Positions 10,536 to 18,837 of a stretch of 64,000 nucleotides of DNA are shown here, in pieces (position 1 is the first letter of the stretch; each line of letters starts with the position of its first letter). Location: the NCBI RefSeq assembly GCF_014191355.1, contig NZ_JACHWM010000001.1:458589-522588 (forward strand), written 5' to 3'. Made by a program: the position numbers and the translations under genes. This DNA is from Methylobacterium sp. R2-1. Its GTDB lineage: Bacteria > Pseudomonadota > Alphaproteobacteria > Rhizobiales > Beijerinckiaceae. The notes beneath the pieces are model-generated. The model saw nothing but the letters and a program-made list of their open reading frames with translations. It did no database searches and was not told the DNA's origin.

Positions 10536-11018
10536 ATGACGGAAGAAAACCAAAAATCGTTCAACGACTTCGTAGAATTGGCGAGCGACATTGTCTCGTC
10601 CTATGTCTCGAATAACTCAGTGCCCGCCTCCGAGCTTCCGGGCCTGATCATCAACGTTCATGCCGCGTTGACCGGCCTCAGCAGCCCCGAGGCCGCTGCC
10701 GCTCCTGCCGAGGAAGTGATCGAGAAGCCGTCTTCTGCGCAGATCCGCAAGTCTGTCACCCCGGACGCGATCATCAGCTTCATCGACGGCAAGCCCTACA
10801 AGACGCTCAAGCGCCATCTCGGCACTCACGGCCTCGATCCCTACTCGTATCGTCAGCGCTATGGCCTGCCGAACGATTACCCGATGGTCGCCCCGAACTA
10901 CGCTGCACAGCGCTCCGCGCTGGCCAAGTCGATCGGCCTCGGCCGGCCGGGCGGCCGTGTCGAGGAAGAGGCTCCCGCGCCCGAGCCGAAGTCCCGCTCG
11001 CGCCAGAAGGTCGCCTGA
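10536..11018 (+). CDS. MucR/Ros-family transcriptional regulator without zinc cysteines
   Basis: This is a 160-residue DNA-binding regulator of the Ros/MucR family. The conserved body runs from about residue 70 (TPDAIISFIDGKPYKTLKRH, then LDPYSYRQRYGLP) to the MVAPNYAAQRSALAKSIGLG block. In Ros the zinc finger begins Cys-x2-Cys; here those positions are Ser and Asp (ISFIDG), while the KRHLGTH histidines remain. Some family members are known to fold without zinc, so DNA binding is still likely. The ATG at 10536 was chosen because family similarity begins there. It lies just upstream of the chemosensory operon; a regulatory link is possible but unproven. Confidence 0.85.
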   Translation: MTEENQKSFNDFVELASDIVSSYVSNNSVPASELPGLIINVHAALTGLSSPEAAAAPAEEVIEKPSSAQIRKSVTPDAIISFIDGKPYKTLKRHLGTHGLDPYSYRQRYGLPNDYPMVAPNYAAQRSALAKSIGLGRPGGRVEEEAPAPEPKSRSRQKVA

Positions 11019-11020
11019 TC

Positions 11021-11088
11021 TGACGCTCGCCGCCGCGGCGGAAGGCCGGAACAGTCGTTCGTGAAACCTTTGCCTTCGGCGAGCGTCA
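11021..11088. repeat. Perfect 12-bp inverted repeat between the mucR-like gene and the chemosensory operon
   Basis: TGACGCTCGCCG at 11021-11032 is matched exactly by its reverse complement at 11077-11088, with a 44-nt spacer that can itself form smaller GC stems. There is no T-run, so it is not a classical terminator. It could be a stem in the mucR-like gene's 3' end, a structure in the leader of the downstream operon, or a protein site. Confidence 0.5.
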
Positions 11089-11157
11089 ACCGCATGATCG
11101 AGGTGACGAGCGGTTCCTTCGTTCGCTCCCGGCGGCGAGCCGCTCCAAGGACATGCG

Positions 11158-11655
11158 ATGGCGGGTTTACCCACCCTTCTTCTGGATATTGCCGGCACGA
11201 TCTGCGCACTGCCACGGTCCGAGATTCGCGAAATCCTCCCCTTGCCGCGCCTGCACGCACCGCCGGCCGCGGGCGGCCCGCTTGCCGGCTTTCTCAACCT
11301 GGCCGGTGAGCCGCTGCCCGTCGTCGATCTCGCCGCGCTGTTCGACCTTCGTGCAGCGGGCGATGACGATCCGTACCGGCACGTCCTGGTGGCGCGCCAA
11401 GGCGCCATCGCCTTCCTCGTCGACCGGGCGCTCGATCTCGTGCAGGTCGAGACCTATGCGCTGCGGCCGGTCGAACCCGCCCGCAGCCTGAACGGCTGCG
11501 TCGTCGGCGAATTCGCCTGGGCGGATGGGCTCGTGCATCTGCTCTCGCTCGACCGGATCCTGACCCTCGAGGAGCGGACTCGGCTCGACGCGCTGACCCG
11601 GCAAGCGACGACGCGGCTCGCCCGGTTCGAGCCCGATGGGGCGCGTCCCGCCTGA
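11158..11655 (+). CDS. CheW-like coupling protein (first copy)
   Basis: This is a 165-residue single CheW domain (about residues 5-150), including GFLNLAGEPLPVVDLAALF, the usual pattern of a CheW beta-barrel. It should bridge the receptor and the CheA kinase in a membrane-linked signalling array. It is the first gene of an eight-gene plus-strand operon, with cheR following after 11 nt. By content it corresponds to WspB or WspD. A second, divergent CheW lies two genes downstream, so the array may hold two coupling proteins. Confidence 0.85.
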   Translation: MAGLPTLLLDIAGTICALPRSEIREILPLPRLHAPPAAGGPLAGFLNLAGEPLPVVDLAALFDLRAAGDDDPYRHVLVARQGAIAFLVDRALDLVQVETYALRPVEPARSLNGCVVGEFAWADGLVHLLSLDRILTLEERTRLDALTRQATTRLARFEPDGARPA

Positions 11656-11666
11656 GGCCCCCGGTC

Positions 11667-13160
11667 GTGACGGCTCCTACAGAGCGGGCCCGGCGTGCCG
11701 CGGGCGCAGCGATCGATCCCGGCTTCCCCGCTCTGAAGGCGCGGGTGATCGCCCGGACCGGACACAATTACTACGAAGACAAGGACGACCTGCTCTACGA
11801 CCGTCTGCGCAAGCGGATGCGCATTCGTGGTCTGGGCGACTGCGCCGCCTATCTCGCCCTGCTTGAGGGTGCCGCCGGCCGGGAGGAATGGGCGGCGCTC
11901 GAGGCCGAGATCACCATCGGCGAGACGTTCTTCTTCCGCTACGCCGAGCAATTCGCAGCTCTGCGGGGGACGATCCTGCCGGAGCTGATCGAGGCGCGGG
12001 CCGAGACGCGCCGCCTGCGAATCTGGAGCGCGGGCTGCTCAACGGGGGCCGAGCCCTACTCCATCGCCATTCTCATCCACGACCTGCTCGGTGAGGCGCT
12101 CACTGACTGGTCGGTGACGATTCTCGGCACAGATCTCAGTGCCGCCGCCCTGGCCACCGCCCGCGCGGCAGAGTTCGGACCCTGGGCCCTGCGCACCCTG
12201 GATACGGAGGAGCGCGCCCGCTGGTTTCGCCGTACACCCGCACGACCGGGCCTGCCGCATGGCGGCTACGCCTTGCGCCCCGCCTTCCGCCGAATGGTGC
12301 GCTTCGAGCGGCAGAACTTGTTGAGCCTGATCGATGGAAGCGATCACACGCAGACGAGCTTCGATCTCATCCTCTGCCGCAATGTCCTGATCTATTTCAG
12401 TTCAGATCACGTCAATCGCATCGTGCGGGCCTTGGGCGAGCGGCTCAACCCCCGGGGCTGGCTCCTGATCGGCCATGCCGAGCCCAACCCGGCCTTCTCT
12501 CAGTGGCTGCAGCCGGTCGCCCTGCCGGGAACGGTCGCCTACCGCCCAATCGGTACACCGACGACAGAGCCGCCGCCGGTCCTCATCCCCGCCATTCTCG
12601 ACGCGGCGCCGATCCCGCTCGCTCCGCCCTTCGAACGGGTGGCGGCTCACTTTCCGAATCCAGAGCTCGATCCTCCGCCGTCCCCTCAGCGGGCGGTGAT
12701 GCCGAAGCCGGTTCCGATCCCGGTCTCACCCGCGACGGATCACCCACTCTCGCCCGGCGATCTGTTGGCTGAGATCCGCGTGCTGGCCGACGCGGGTGAG
12801 ACGGCGCGGGCTTGGCGCCGGCTGCACGAGGAGATCGACGGCTACGCCACCGATCCGGCCCTGCGCTACTACGAGGGACTTCTCGCCCTCGATCTCGGGC
12901 GCGAGCGGGAGGCCGAGCGGGCTTTGCGCGGGGCCCTGTTCCTCGACCGCGGCTTCATCATGGCCCATTTCCAGCTCGGTCTGCTGCTCAGCGGCGGCGG
13001 ACGCCGCTCCGAGGCGACTCGCGCCCTCGACAACGCGCTGCGCCTCGCGCAAGGACTGCCGCCCGAGACCATCCTGCCGGAGGGAGACGGAGTGAGCGCC
13101 GCACGCTTGGCCGAGAGCGCACGCCGCGTCCTGGCCGGAATCACGGTCAACGACGCATGA
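11667..13160 (+). CDS. CheR methyltransferase with C-terminal TPR region (WspC-like)
   Basis: This is a 497-residue chemoreceptor glutamate methyltransferase. An N-terminal helical CheR domain precedes a SAM-binding domain (about residues 95-280) with IWSAGCSTGAEPYSIAI and FDLILCRNVLIYF. A Pro-rich linker (about 295-355) is followed by a C-terminal TPR-like region (about 390-480). CheR fused to TPR is typical of Wsp-type and other non-flagellar chemosensory systems. Its stop overlaps the ATG of the next cheW by 4 nt. Its likely substrate is the adjacent receptor. Confidence 0.9.
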   Translation: MTAPTERARRAAGAAIDPGFPALKARVIARTGHNYYEDKDDLLYDRLRKRMRIRGLGDCAAYLALLEGAAGREEWAALEAEITIGETFFFRYAEQFAALRGTILPELIEARAETRRLRIWSAGCSTGAEPYSIAILIHDLLGEALTDWSVTILGTDLSAAALATARAAEFGPWALRTLDTEERARWFRRTPARPGLPHGGYALRPAFRRMVRFERQNLLSLIDGSDHTQTSFDLILCRNVLIYFSSDHVNRIVRALGERLNPRGWLLIGHAEPNPAFSQWLQPVALPGTVAYRPIGTPTTEPPPVLIPAILDAAPIPLAPPFERVAAHFPNPELDPPPSPQRAVMPKPVPIPVSPATDHPLSPGDLLAEIRVLADAGETARAWRRLHEEIDGYATDPALRYYEGLLALDLGREREAERALRGALFLDRGFIMAHFQLGLLLSGGGRRSEATRALDNALRLAQGLPPETILPEGDGVSAARLAESARRVLAGITVNDA

Positions 13161-13714
13161 AGATCGGCCTGACCGCCGGAGCGGATCCGAAAACACGCAA
13201 TGCCGCGCTGCTCGATGCCCGCGCCGCCGCGCTCGCCGCGCGCAGGGCAGGGCAGGACGAGACGGTCGAGACCGCTGCCTACCTCGTCTGCGCCTGCGGG
13301 GCGGAGCGTTACGGGCTGCCGCTTGCCGCAGTTGCGGGCGTTACGCCTGAACGGCCCTGCACCGGTCTGCCCGGCGCGCCTCCGGCGCTCAAGGGCATCA
13401 CGGCCGTGGCGGGTGCGATCGTCAGCGTGCTCGACCTCGCGGCATGCCTCGGACTTGACCATGCGGGTGAAGACGACGGTGGTCACGTGGTGCACCTGCG
13501 CGCACAGGAGCCACCGGTCGCCCTCGCGGTCGATCGCGTGCTCGGCATCGCGCGGATCGAGGCGGCGCTGGCGCGGCAGACAAAGGAGCCGGAAAGTCTG
13601 GGACGCGGGCCGCTTTCGGGCTATGCACCGCCCGGCTCGGACAGGACGGGCGACATCCGCGAGGGATTTTCCCTCGTCGATCTTCCGGCCCTGCTCGCTC
13701 GCTTCACGACCTGA
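13157..13714 (+). CDS. CheW-like coupling protein (second copy)
   Basis: This encodes 185 residues. The N-terminal 40 residues are polar; the CheW fold then runs from about 40 to 182, with ALKGITAVAGAIVSVLDLAACL as the recognisable core and FSLVDLPALL near the end. ATG 13157 overlaps the cheR stop (ATGA), so translation is probably coupled. It corresponds to the second CheW of Wsp-type clusters. It differs considerably from the first copy, suggesting different partners or positions in the array. Confidence 0.85.
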   Translation: MKIGLTAGADPKTRNAALLDARAAALAARRAGQDETVETAAYLVCACGAERYGLPLAAVAGVTPERPCTGLPGAPPALKGITAVAGAIVSVLDLAACLGLDHAGEDDGGHVVHLRAQEPPVALAVDRVLGIARIEAALARQTKEPESLGRGPLSGYAPPGSDRTGDIREGFSLVDLPALLARFTT

Positions 13715-13768
13715 CCGTCCAAGTCTCGGACCAAGTCTCAAACCCTCCCCGCACCGCCTGCCGGAGCC

Positions 13769-15469
13769 ATGTCGCCCGTGTCGCTCTCGATCGGAAAACG
13801 CATCCTCCTCGGCTTCGTGGCGGCCAGCCTGATCGTGGCGGCTCTGGGCGCCTACGCGCTGCGGCAGATCGGCAGCGTGCGCGACACGACCGACCTGATC
13901 GTCACCCGCGACGTCGGCGTGCTGCGTCAGCTCGATGACCTCGGCAACATCGCGCGCAATATGGGCCTGGTGCGCCGGAACGCGGTCATCGCCGTCCTGA
14001 CCCAGGGGCAGGCGCAGTCGAACACGGCCTCGGGGTCAGCCCGGCAGGATGATTTCCTGGGGAGTTGGCGTCAGAACGTGACAGAGCTCGAGCGGCTCCT
14101 CAACACCATCACCGCCGAGGTGAAGACCTATCAATCCTCTGCGCTTTCCGCGGAGCGCATCGCGGCCTGGGGTCGCCTCGGCTCCGTTTTCACCGAGACC
14201 GGTGAGGCGTTCCGTCAGGTCCGCACCGCGAGCGAGCAGCAGCTCCGCGCCGTCGATTCGCGTGACATCGCCGCCGTCGAAGGGCGCAACGAGGAGGTCA
14301 ACAGCCTCCACGACGGATTGCTGCGCAGCATCGCCAACGCCCGCACGGCCCTCGACGGAGTCATCGCGGCGGGCCAGCACAGCGTGAACGAGATCTATCG
14401 AAACAGCCTCCTTTCCGTTGCGATCACGGTCGCCGCCTCGATCCTGCTGTCGATCCTCGTGACGACGTTGATCAGCCGCGCGGTGGTGCGGCCTCTGGAG
14501 GATGTAATGCGCTTCGTCGCGCAGATCGGCGAGGGCGACCTGACCGGACGCCTGAACCGCGCCGGCAACGACGAGATCGGGCGGCTCGGCGACACGCTGA
14601 ATCGGATGGTGGCCGGCCTATCAGACCTTGCCCGCACCAACCGCGCCGCCACGGCCGACCTCAACGCCGCCGCCGCCGAGATCCGTGCCTCCGCCCAGGA
14701 GCAGGCGGCGAGCGTCGAGGAGCAATTCGCCGCGGTGCAGGAGACCGCCGCGACCGTGGACGAGATCACCCATTCGGGTGCGCAGATCTCGAAGCGGGCG
14801 ACCGAAGTCATCGCCACCGCGCAGGCCGCGGCGCAGACTGCGCGCTCAGGGCTACGCGCCGCCACCGACACCGCCAAGGCCATGGAATCGATCCGCGAAC
14901 AGGGTGAGGCGGTCGCCGGCAACATCGTCGCACTCAGCGAGAAGACCCAGGCGATCGGCGAGATCATCGTCACCGTCAACGACATCTCCGAGCGCACCCA
15001 CCTGCTCGCCCTCAACGCCGCCATCGAGGCGGCGGCGGCCGGCGAGAGCGGGCGCAGCTTCGCCATCGTCGCCTCCGAGATGAAGCTGCTCGCCGACCAG
15101 GCGAAGGGGGCGACTGCCCAGGTGCGCGGCATTCTCGGGGAGATCCAGCGCGGCATCAACGCCTCGGTGATGCTCACCGAGGAGGCGGTGAAGCGCGCCG
15201 CCGCCGGCAAGACCCGAACCGATTCGACGGTGCGCACCATTGAGGAGATGGCCGCGCGTGTGGAGGAGGGCGTGCAGACCTTCCAGCAGATCGTGGCCTC
15301 GACCAACCAGCAGCAGCTCGGCATCGAGCAGGTGATGGGGGCGCTGCAGAACATCCGGCAGGCGAGCCAGCAGACCGCCGCCGGCACCCGTGAGGTCGAG
15401 ACCGCCTCGGCGAACCTCACGGAACTGGCGCAGGGACTGATGGCGCTGGCCGAGCGCTACCGGCTCTAG
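13769..15469 (+). CDS. Methyl-accepting chemotaxis protein (receptor of the cluster)
   Basis: This is a 566-residue transmembrane receptor. TM1 lies at about residues 9-28, a periplasmic four-helix-bundle-type sensor of about 180 residues follows, then TM2 at about 208-232, HAMP at about 233-285, and a long cytoplasmic signalling coiled coil. The hairpin tip reads ISERTHLLALNAAIEAAAAG, a variant of the common form with R and H at usually conserved positions. Within the operon it occupies the WspA role. The ligand is unknown. The 54-nt gap before it is the largest among the first genes of the operon. Confidence 0.92.
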   Translation: MSPVSLSIGKRILLGFVAASLIVAALGAYALRQIGSVRDTTDLIVTRDVGVLRQLDDLGNIARNMGLVRRNAVIAVLTQGQAQSNTASGSARQDDFLGSWRQNVTELERLLNTITAEVKTYQSSALSAERIAAWGRLGSVFTETGEAFRQVRTASEQQLRAVDSRDIAAVEGRNEEVNSLHDGLLRSIANARTALDGVIAAGQHSVNEIYRNSLLSVAITVAASILLSILVTTLISRAVVRPLEDVMRFVAQIGEGDLTGRLNRAGNDEIGRLGDTLNRMVAGLSDLARTNRAATADLNAAAAEIRASAQEQAASVEEQFAAVQETAATVDEITHSGAQISKRATEVIATAQAAAQTARSGLRAATDTAKAMESIREQGEAVAGNIVALSEKTQAIGEIIVTVNDISERTHLLALNAAIEAAAAGESGRSFAIVASEMKLLADQAKGATAQVRGILGEIQRGINASVMLTEEAVKRAAAGKTRTDSTVRTIEEMAARVEEGVQTFQQIVASTNQQQLGIEQVMGALQNIRQASQQTAAGTREVETASANLTELAQGLMALAERYRL

Positions 15470-15493
15470 CGGTCAGGACGAGCGTCCCGCCGC

Positions 15494-17755
15494 ATGGACA
15501 TCCGCCAGCAGCTTCTCGCCGCCTTCGAGATCGAGCACCGCGAGCATCTCGACGCGATCCGCGCCGCCCTCGCGGCGGAGGGGCCGGTCGATTGGCACGA
15601 CGTGTTCCGCCGGGCCCACAGCCTGAAGGGCGCCGCCCGCGCCGTGGACCTGCCTCCGGTGGAGGCGGTCTCGCACCAGCTCGAAACTCTGTTCGAGCGC
15701 ATCAGCGCCGGGCAGCGTCCGCTCGACCGTGAGGCGCGGGCCGCGACCCATCTCGCTCTCGATCGGATCGAGGCCTACGTCGCCGCGAGCGCGGGCGGGC
15801 CCGCCAGCATGCCCGAGGATGCGCTGGCGGCGCTGAGCGCCTGCCTCGATCCAGGCGGTACGGCTGTCCCGGCGCCGGCTCGAGCCCCGGCGGCGCCCCC
15901 ACCCGTCGCTATGACGGTCGATCCAGTCCCAGATCCAGCTACGCCGCCGGCGGCCGCGGCCGAAACGTCCAGCGAACCCGCGCAGGCGGTGCTGCGCATT
16001 CCCGCCTCGGCGGTGGAGTCACTGACGCGGGCGAGCCATGGCCTCTGGGCGGCTCTGCCGGGGCAGGGGACCGTGGCCGAGCGCATCGCCCGGCTCGCGG
16101 CGAACGCGACCGCGCTTCGACGCCGGACCGAGACCGTCCGTCGCGTTCCAGGCTCTGCCCCCAGTGGGGCGGAGGAATCGGAGACGGCGGCGCTGCACCG
16201 GGCGCTTGACGAGATCGAGACCGGCTTGGCGGCCCTCTCCCGAGAAGCCGCCGACCTCTCCCAGGGACACAAGGCCGTCGTCCTCTCCGTCGAGACGGCC
16301 GCCCGTCGCCTGCGTGAGGAGACCGAGCGCCTCGCGCTGGTCCCCGCCGAGACGGTGTTCGGTGGTCTCGCCCGCGCGGTGCGCGACATGGCGCGTGCCG
16401 ACGGGCAGGAGGTGGACGTCACCACCCGCGGGCTCGACGTGCCGGTGGACCGGGCGATGCTCCAGGCGCTCAAGGATCCGGTGCTGCACGCCCTGCGCAA
16501 CGCGCTGAGCCACGGCGCGGAGAGCCCGGAGATCCGGCAGCGACACGGGAAGCCCACGTCCCTGTCAATCATGCTCACCGTCGAGGCACAGGGCGGACGG
16601 CTCGTTCTCGGCATTCACGATGACGGAAGGGGTCCGGACCTCGCGGCGATCGAGGCGACGGGCCGCGAGCGCGGGCTGATCGCGCCGGGCGAGAGTCTCG
16701 ATGCGGATGCGCTGCTCGCGCTTCCGTTCGAGCCCGGCTTCTCCACCGCCCGGGCGGTCGACGCCCTGTCGGGCCGCGGCATGGGCCTGTCGGTGGTGGC
16801 CGAGGTCGCCCGCTCCCTTCACGGGCAGGTGCAGCTCGCCCGTCGGCAACCGCACGGCACCTCGCTGATCCTCACCCTGCCGCTCTCGGCCGCACAGCGG
16901 CCGGTGCTGATCGTCTCGGCCGGCGGCACACGCTTCGCCCTGCCGAGCGGTTCGGCGGAAGCACTCACGCGGCTCGACCCCTCGGCCTTGTCCACCGTCG
17001 CAGGCCGTCCGGTCGCGCAGGTGGCGGCGGAGGGCGGCGAGGCCGTGACGCTGCCGGTCGCGGAACTCGGCGACCTGCTCGGCCTCGGCTCCGGACGCGC
17101 AGAGGGCGCGACGATCCCGGTCGTGCGGTTGCGCGGCACGCGCGGGCGCTGCCTGCTCGCCGTCGATCGGCTGGAGGAAGTGCACACGCTGCTCGTCCTG
17201 CCGGCGCCGCCGATCGGCAGCGATCCCGGCCTCGTCACCGGAACGGTCATCCTCGGCACCGACACCCCCGCCCTCGTCCTCGATCCCGACGGCCTGATCG
17301 ACCGGCTCAGCCGCGCGGGCCCGCGCGGCGTTCGGTCTTCGTCGAAAGGACAGGCGGACGGCAGCGGAACGATCCCGGAAACGCGACGTTCGACGATTCT
17401 TGTCGTGGACGACTCGATCACGACCCGCACCCTGGAGAAGAGCATCTTGGAAGCGGCGGGCTACCGCGTGATCGTCTGCGTCGACGGGCAGGAGGCGCTC
17501 GATCGTCTCCGCGCGCGCATAGAGCCGGTCGACCTCGTGGTCGCCGACGTCGAGATGCCGCGCCTCACCGGCTTCGGTCTCGTTGAGGCGCTGCGGGCGG
17601 AGGAGGATTTCGCGCGTCTCCCCATCGTGCTGATGACCTCGCGCGGCGACGAGGAAGACGTGGCGAGAGGGTTGGAACTCGGCGCCGACGCCTATCTCAC
17701 CAAGCAGAAATTTGATCAGCGCGAACTCCTGGATACCATCGGTCAGTTGCTGTGA
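15494..17755 (+). CDS. CheA-type histidine kinase with C-terminal receiver (WspE-like)
   Basis: This is a 753-residue hybrid kinase. It has an N-terminal HPt with the phosphorylatable H42 (RRAHSLKGAARA), a long Ala/Pro linker, a dimerisation helix region, an ATPase domain (about 300-455; VLHALRNALSHG, DDGRGPD, GRGMGLSVV), a CheW-like domain (about 460-600), and a receiver (633-753) with phospho-acceptor D685. CheA fused to a receiver is typical of Wsp/Che3-like systems. The stop overlaps the cheB start (GTGA). Its own receiver may act as phosphate sink or relay to the two downstream kinases. Confidence 0.93.
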   Translation: MDIRQQLLAAFEIEHREHLDAIRAALAAEGPVDWHDVFRRAHSLKGAARAVDLPPVEAVSHQLETLFERISAGQRPLDREARAATHLALDRIEAYVAASAGGPASMPEDALAALSACLDPGGTAVPAPARAPAAPPPVAMTVDPVPDPATPPAAAAETSSEPAQAVLRIPASAVESLTRASHGLWAALPGQGTVAERIARLAANATALRRRTETVRRVPGSAPSGAEESETAALHRALDEIETGLAALSREAADLSQGHKAVVLSVETAARRLREETERLALVPAETVFGGLARAVRDMARADGQEVDVTTRGLDVPVDRAMLQALKDPVLHALRNALSHGAESPEIRQRHGKPTSLSIMLTVEAQGGRLVLGIHDDGRGPDLAAIEATGRERGLIAPGESLDADALLALPFEPGFSTARAVDALSGRGMGLSVVAEVARSLHGQVQLARRQPHGTSLILTLPLSAAQRPVLIVSAGGTRFALPSGSAEALTRLDPSALSTVAGRPVAQVAAEGGEAVTLPVAELGDLLGLGSGRAEGATIPVVRLRGTRGRCLLAVDRLEEVHTLLVLPAPPIGSDPGLVTGTVILGTDTPALVLDPDGLIDRLSRAGPRGVRSSSKGQADGSGTIPETRRSTILVVDDSITTRTLEKSILEAAGYRVIVCVDGQEALDRLRARIEPVDLVVADVEMPRLTGFGLVEALRAEEDFARLPIVLMTSRGDEEDVARGLELGADAYLTKQKFDQRELLDTIGQLL

Positions 17756-18837
17756 ACGGAGGCGGCGAGAACCCGCGCGTGCGCGTCTTGGTTGTCGAGG
17801 ATTCGCTCGTCGTGCGTATCCTCCTCACCCACATCATCGCCCGTGACCCGCGGCTGGAACTGGCCGGCGCGGTCGAGTCCGGCGAGGCGGCGCTCGCAGC
17901 GATCGAAACCGTGCGGCCGGACGTGATCTCCATGGATATCCGTCTGCCGGGCATCGACGGGTTGGAGACGACCCGCCGGATCATGGCGAGCCGACCGACG
18001 CCCATCGTGGTGATCGCCGATTCGGTCGAGGATTCATCGCTCAAGATCTCGATGAACGCGCTCAGGGCCGGCGCGCTGTCGGTGGTCGAGAAGCCCGTGG
18101 CGACGACCAACGACGGCTACGAGGCGGTCGCCGGCCAGATCTGCACGCAGTTGCGCATCATGGCCGCGGTCCCGGTCATCCGCCGCCGGCCGATCGGGGC
18201 GGAATGGAACGCGCGCAAGGCCGCCCCCGCACCCGAGCTGCCGATCCTCTCAGACTCGGATGCTGCGCCGAGCGTGCTCGCGGTCGCCGCCTCGACCGGT
18301 GGCCCGCCCGCGCTCGCCAAGGTCATCGGCGGCTTGACGGCGGATTTCCCGCTTCCGGTGCTGCTCGTCCAGCATATGGGCGCGGCCTTCATGGATGGGT
18401 TCGCGAGTTGGCTCGACGGCGTTGTGCCGCTCTCCGTCGGCATCGCGCGGGACGGGCAGACCATGCAGGCCGGCCATGTCTACGTCGCCCCCGGCGACCG
18501 GCATCTCGAACTCGGCGCGAACGGGACGCTGCGGGTCAGCGATGCCGCCGCCGTCGGCGGCCAGCGCCCGGCCGCCACCGTGCTGTTCCGCTCCGTCGCC
18601 CGGCAGGCCGGCCCGCAGGGCATCGGCGTGCTCCTCACCGGCATGGGGGAAGACGGAGCCCAGGGGCTGCTCGACATGCGCAAGGCCGGCGCCGCCACGG
18701 TGGCCGAGCACGAGAGCAGCGCCGTCGTCTACGGCATGCCCGCGGCGGCGGTGCGCCTCAGCGCGGCGTCCCGGGTGCTGCCCGTCGACCAAGTGGCGCC
18801 CCATCTCGTGCGGCTCGCGCAGAGGAAGCCGTCATGA
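17752..18837 (+). CDS. CheB methylesterase response regulator (WspF-like)
   Basis: This is a 361-residue chemoreceptor methylesterase with an N-terminal receiver (VLVVEDS, phospho-acceptor in SMDIRLPG) and a C-terminal esterase domain with the catalytic Ser-His-Asp pattern AASTGGPP, QHMG and TGMGEDGA. It starts with GTG at 17752 inside the cheA stop and ends overlapping the next gene (ATGA). With the operon's CheR it would set adaptation of the receptor. A stop-start chain links it to genes on both sides. Confidence 0.93.
   Translation: MNGGGENPRVRVLVVEDSLVVRILLTHIIARDPRLELAGAVESGEAALAAIETVRPDVISMDIRLPGIDGLETTRRIMASRPTPIVVIADSVEDSSLKISMNALRAGALSVVEKPVATTNDGYEAVAGQICTQLRIMAAVPVIRRRPIGAEWNARKAAPAPELPILSDSDAAPSVLAVAASTGGPPALAKVIGGLTADFPLPVLLVQHMGAAFMDGFASWLDGVVPLSVGIARDGQTMQAGHVYVAPGDRHLELGANGTLRVSDAAAVGGQRPAATVLFRSVARQAGPQGIGVLLTGMGEDGAQGLLDMRKAGAATVAEHESSAVVYGMPAAAVRLSAASRVLPVDQVAPHLVRLAQRKPS

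Noticed and set aside
9972..10553. A 193-codon minus-strand frame in the interval before the mucR-like gene
   Set aside because: It has no domain, no credible ribosome-binding site and an Arg/Ser-rich composition, and it overlaps the mucR-like start.
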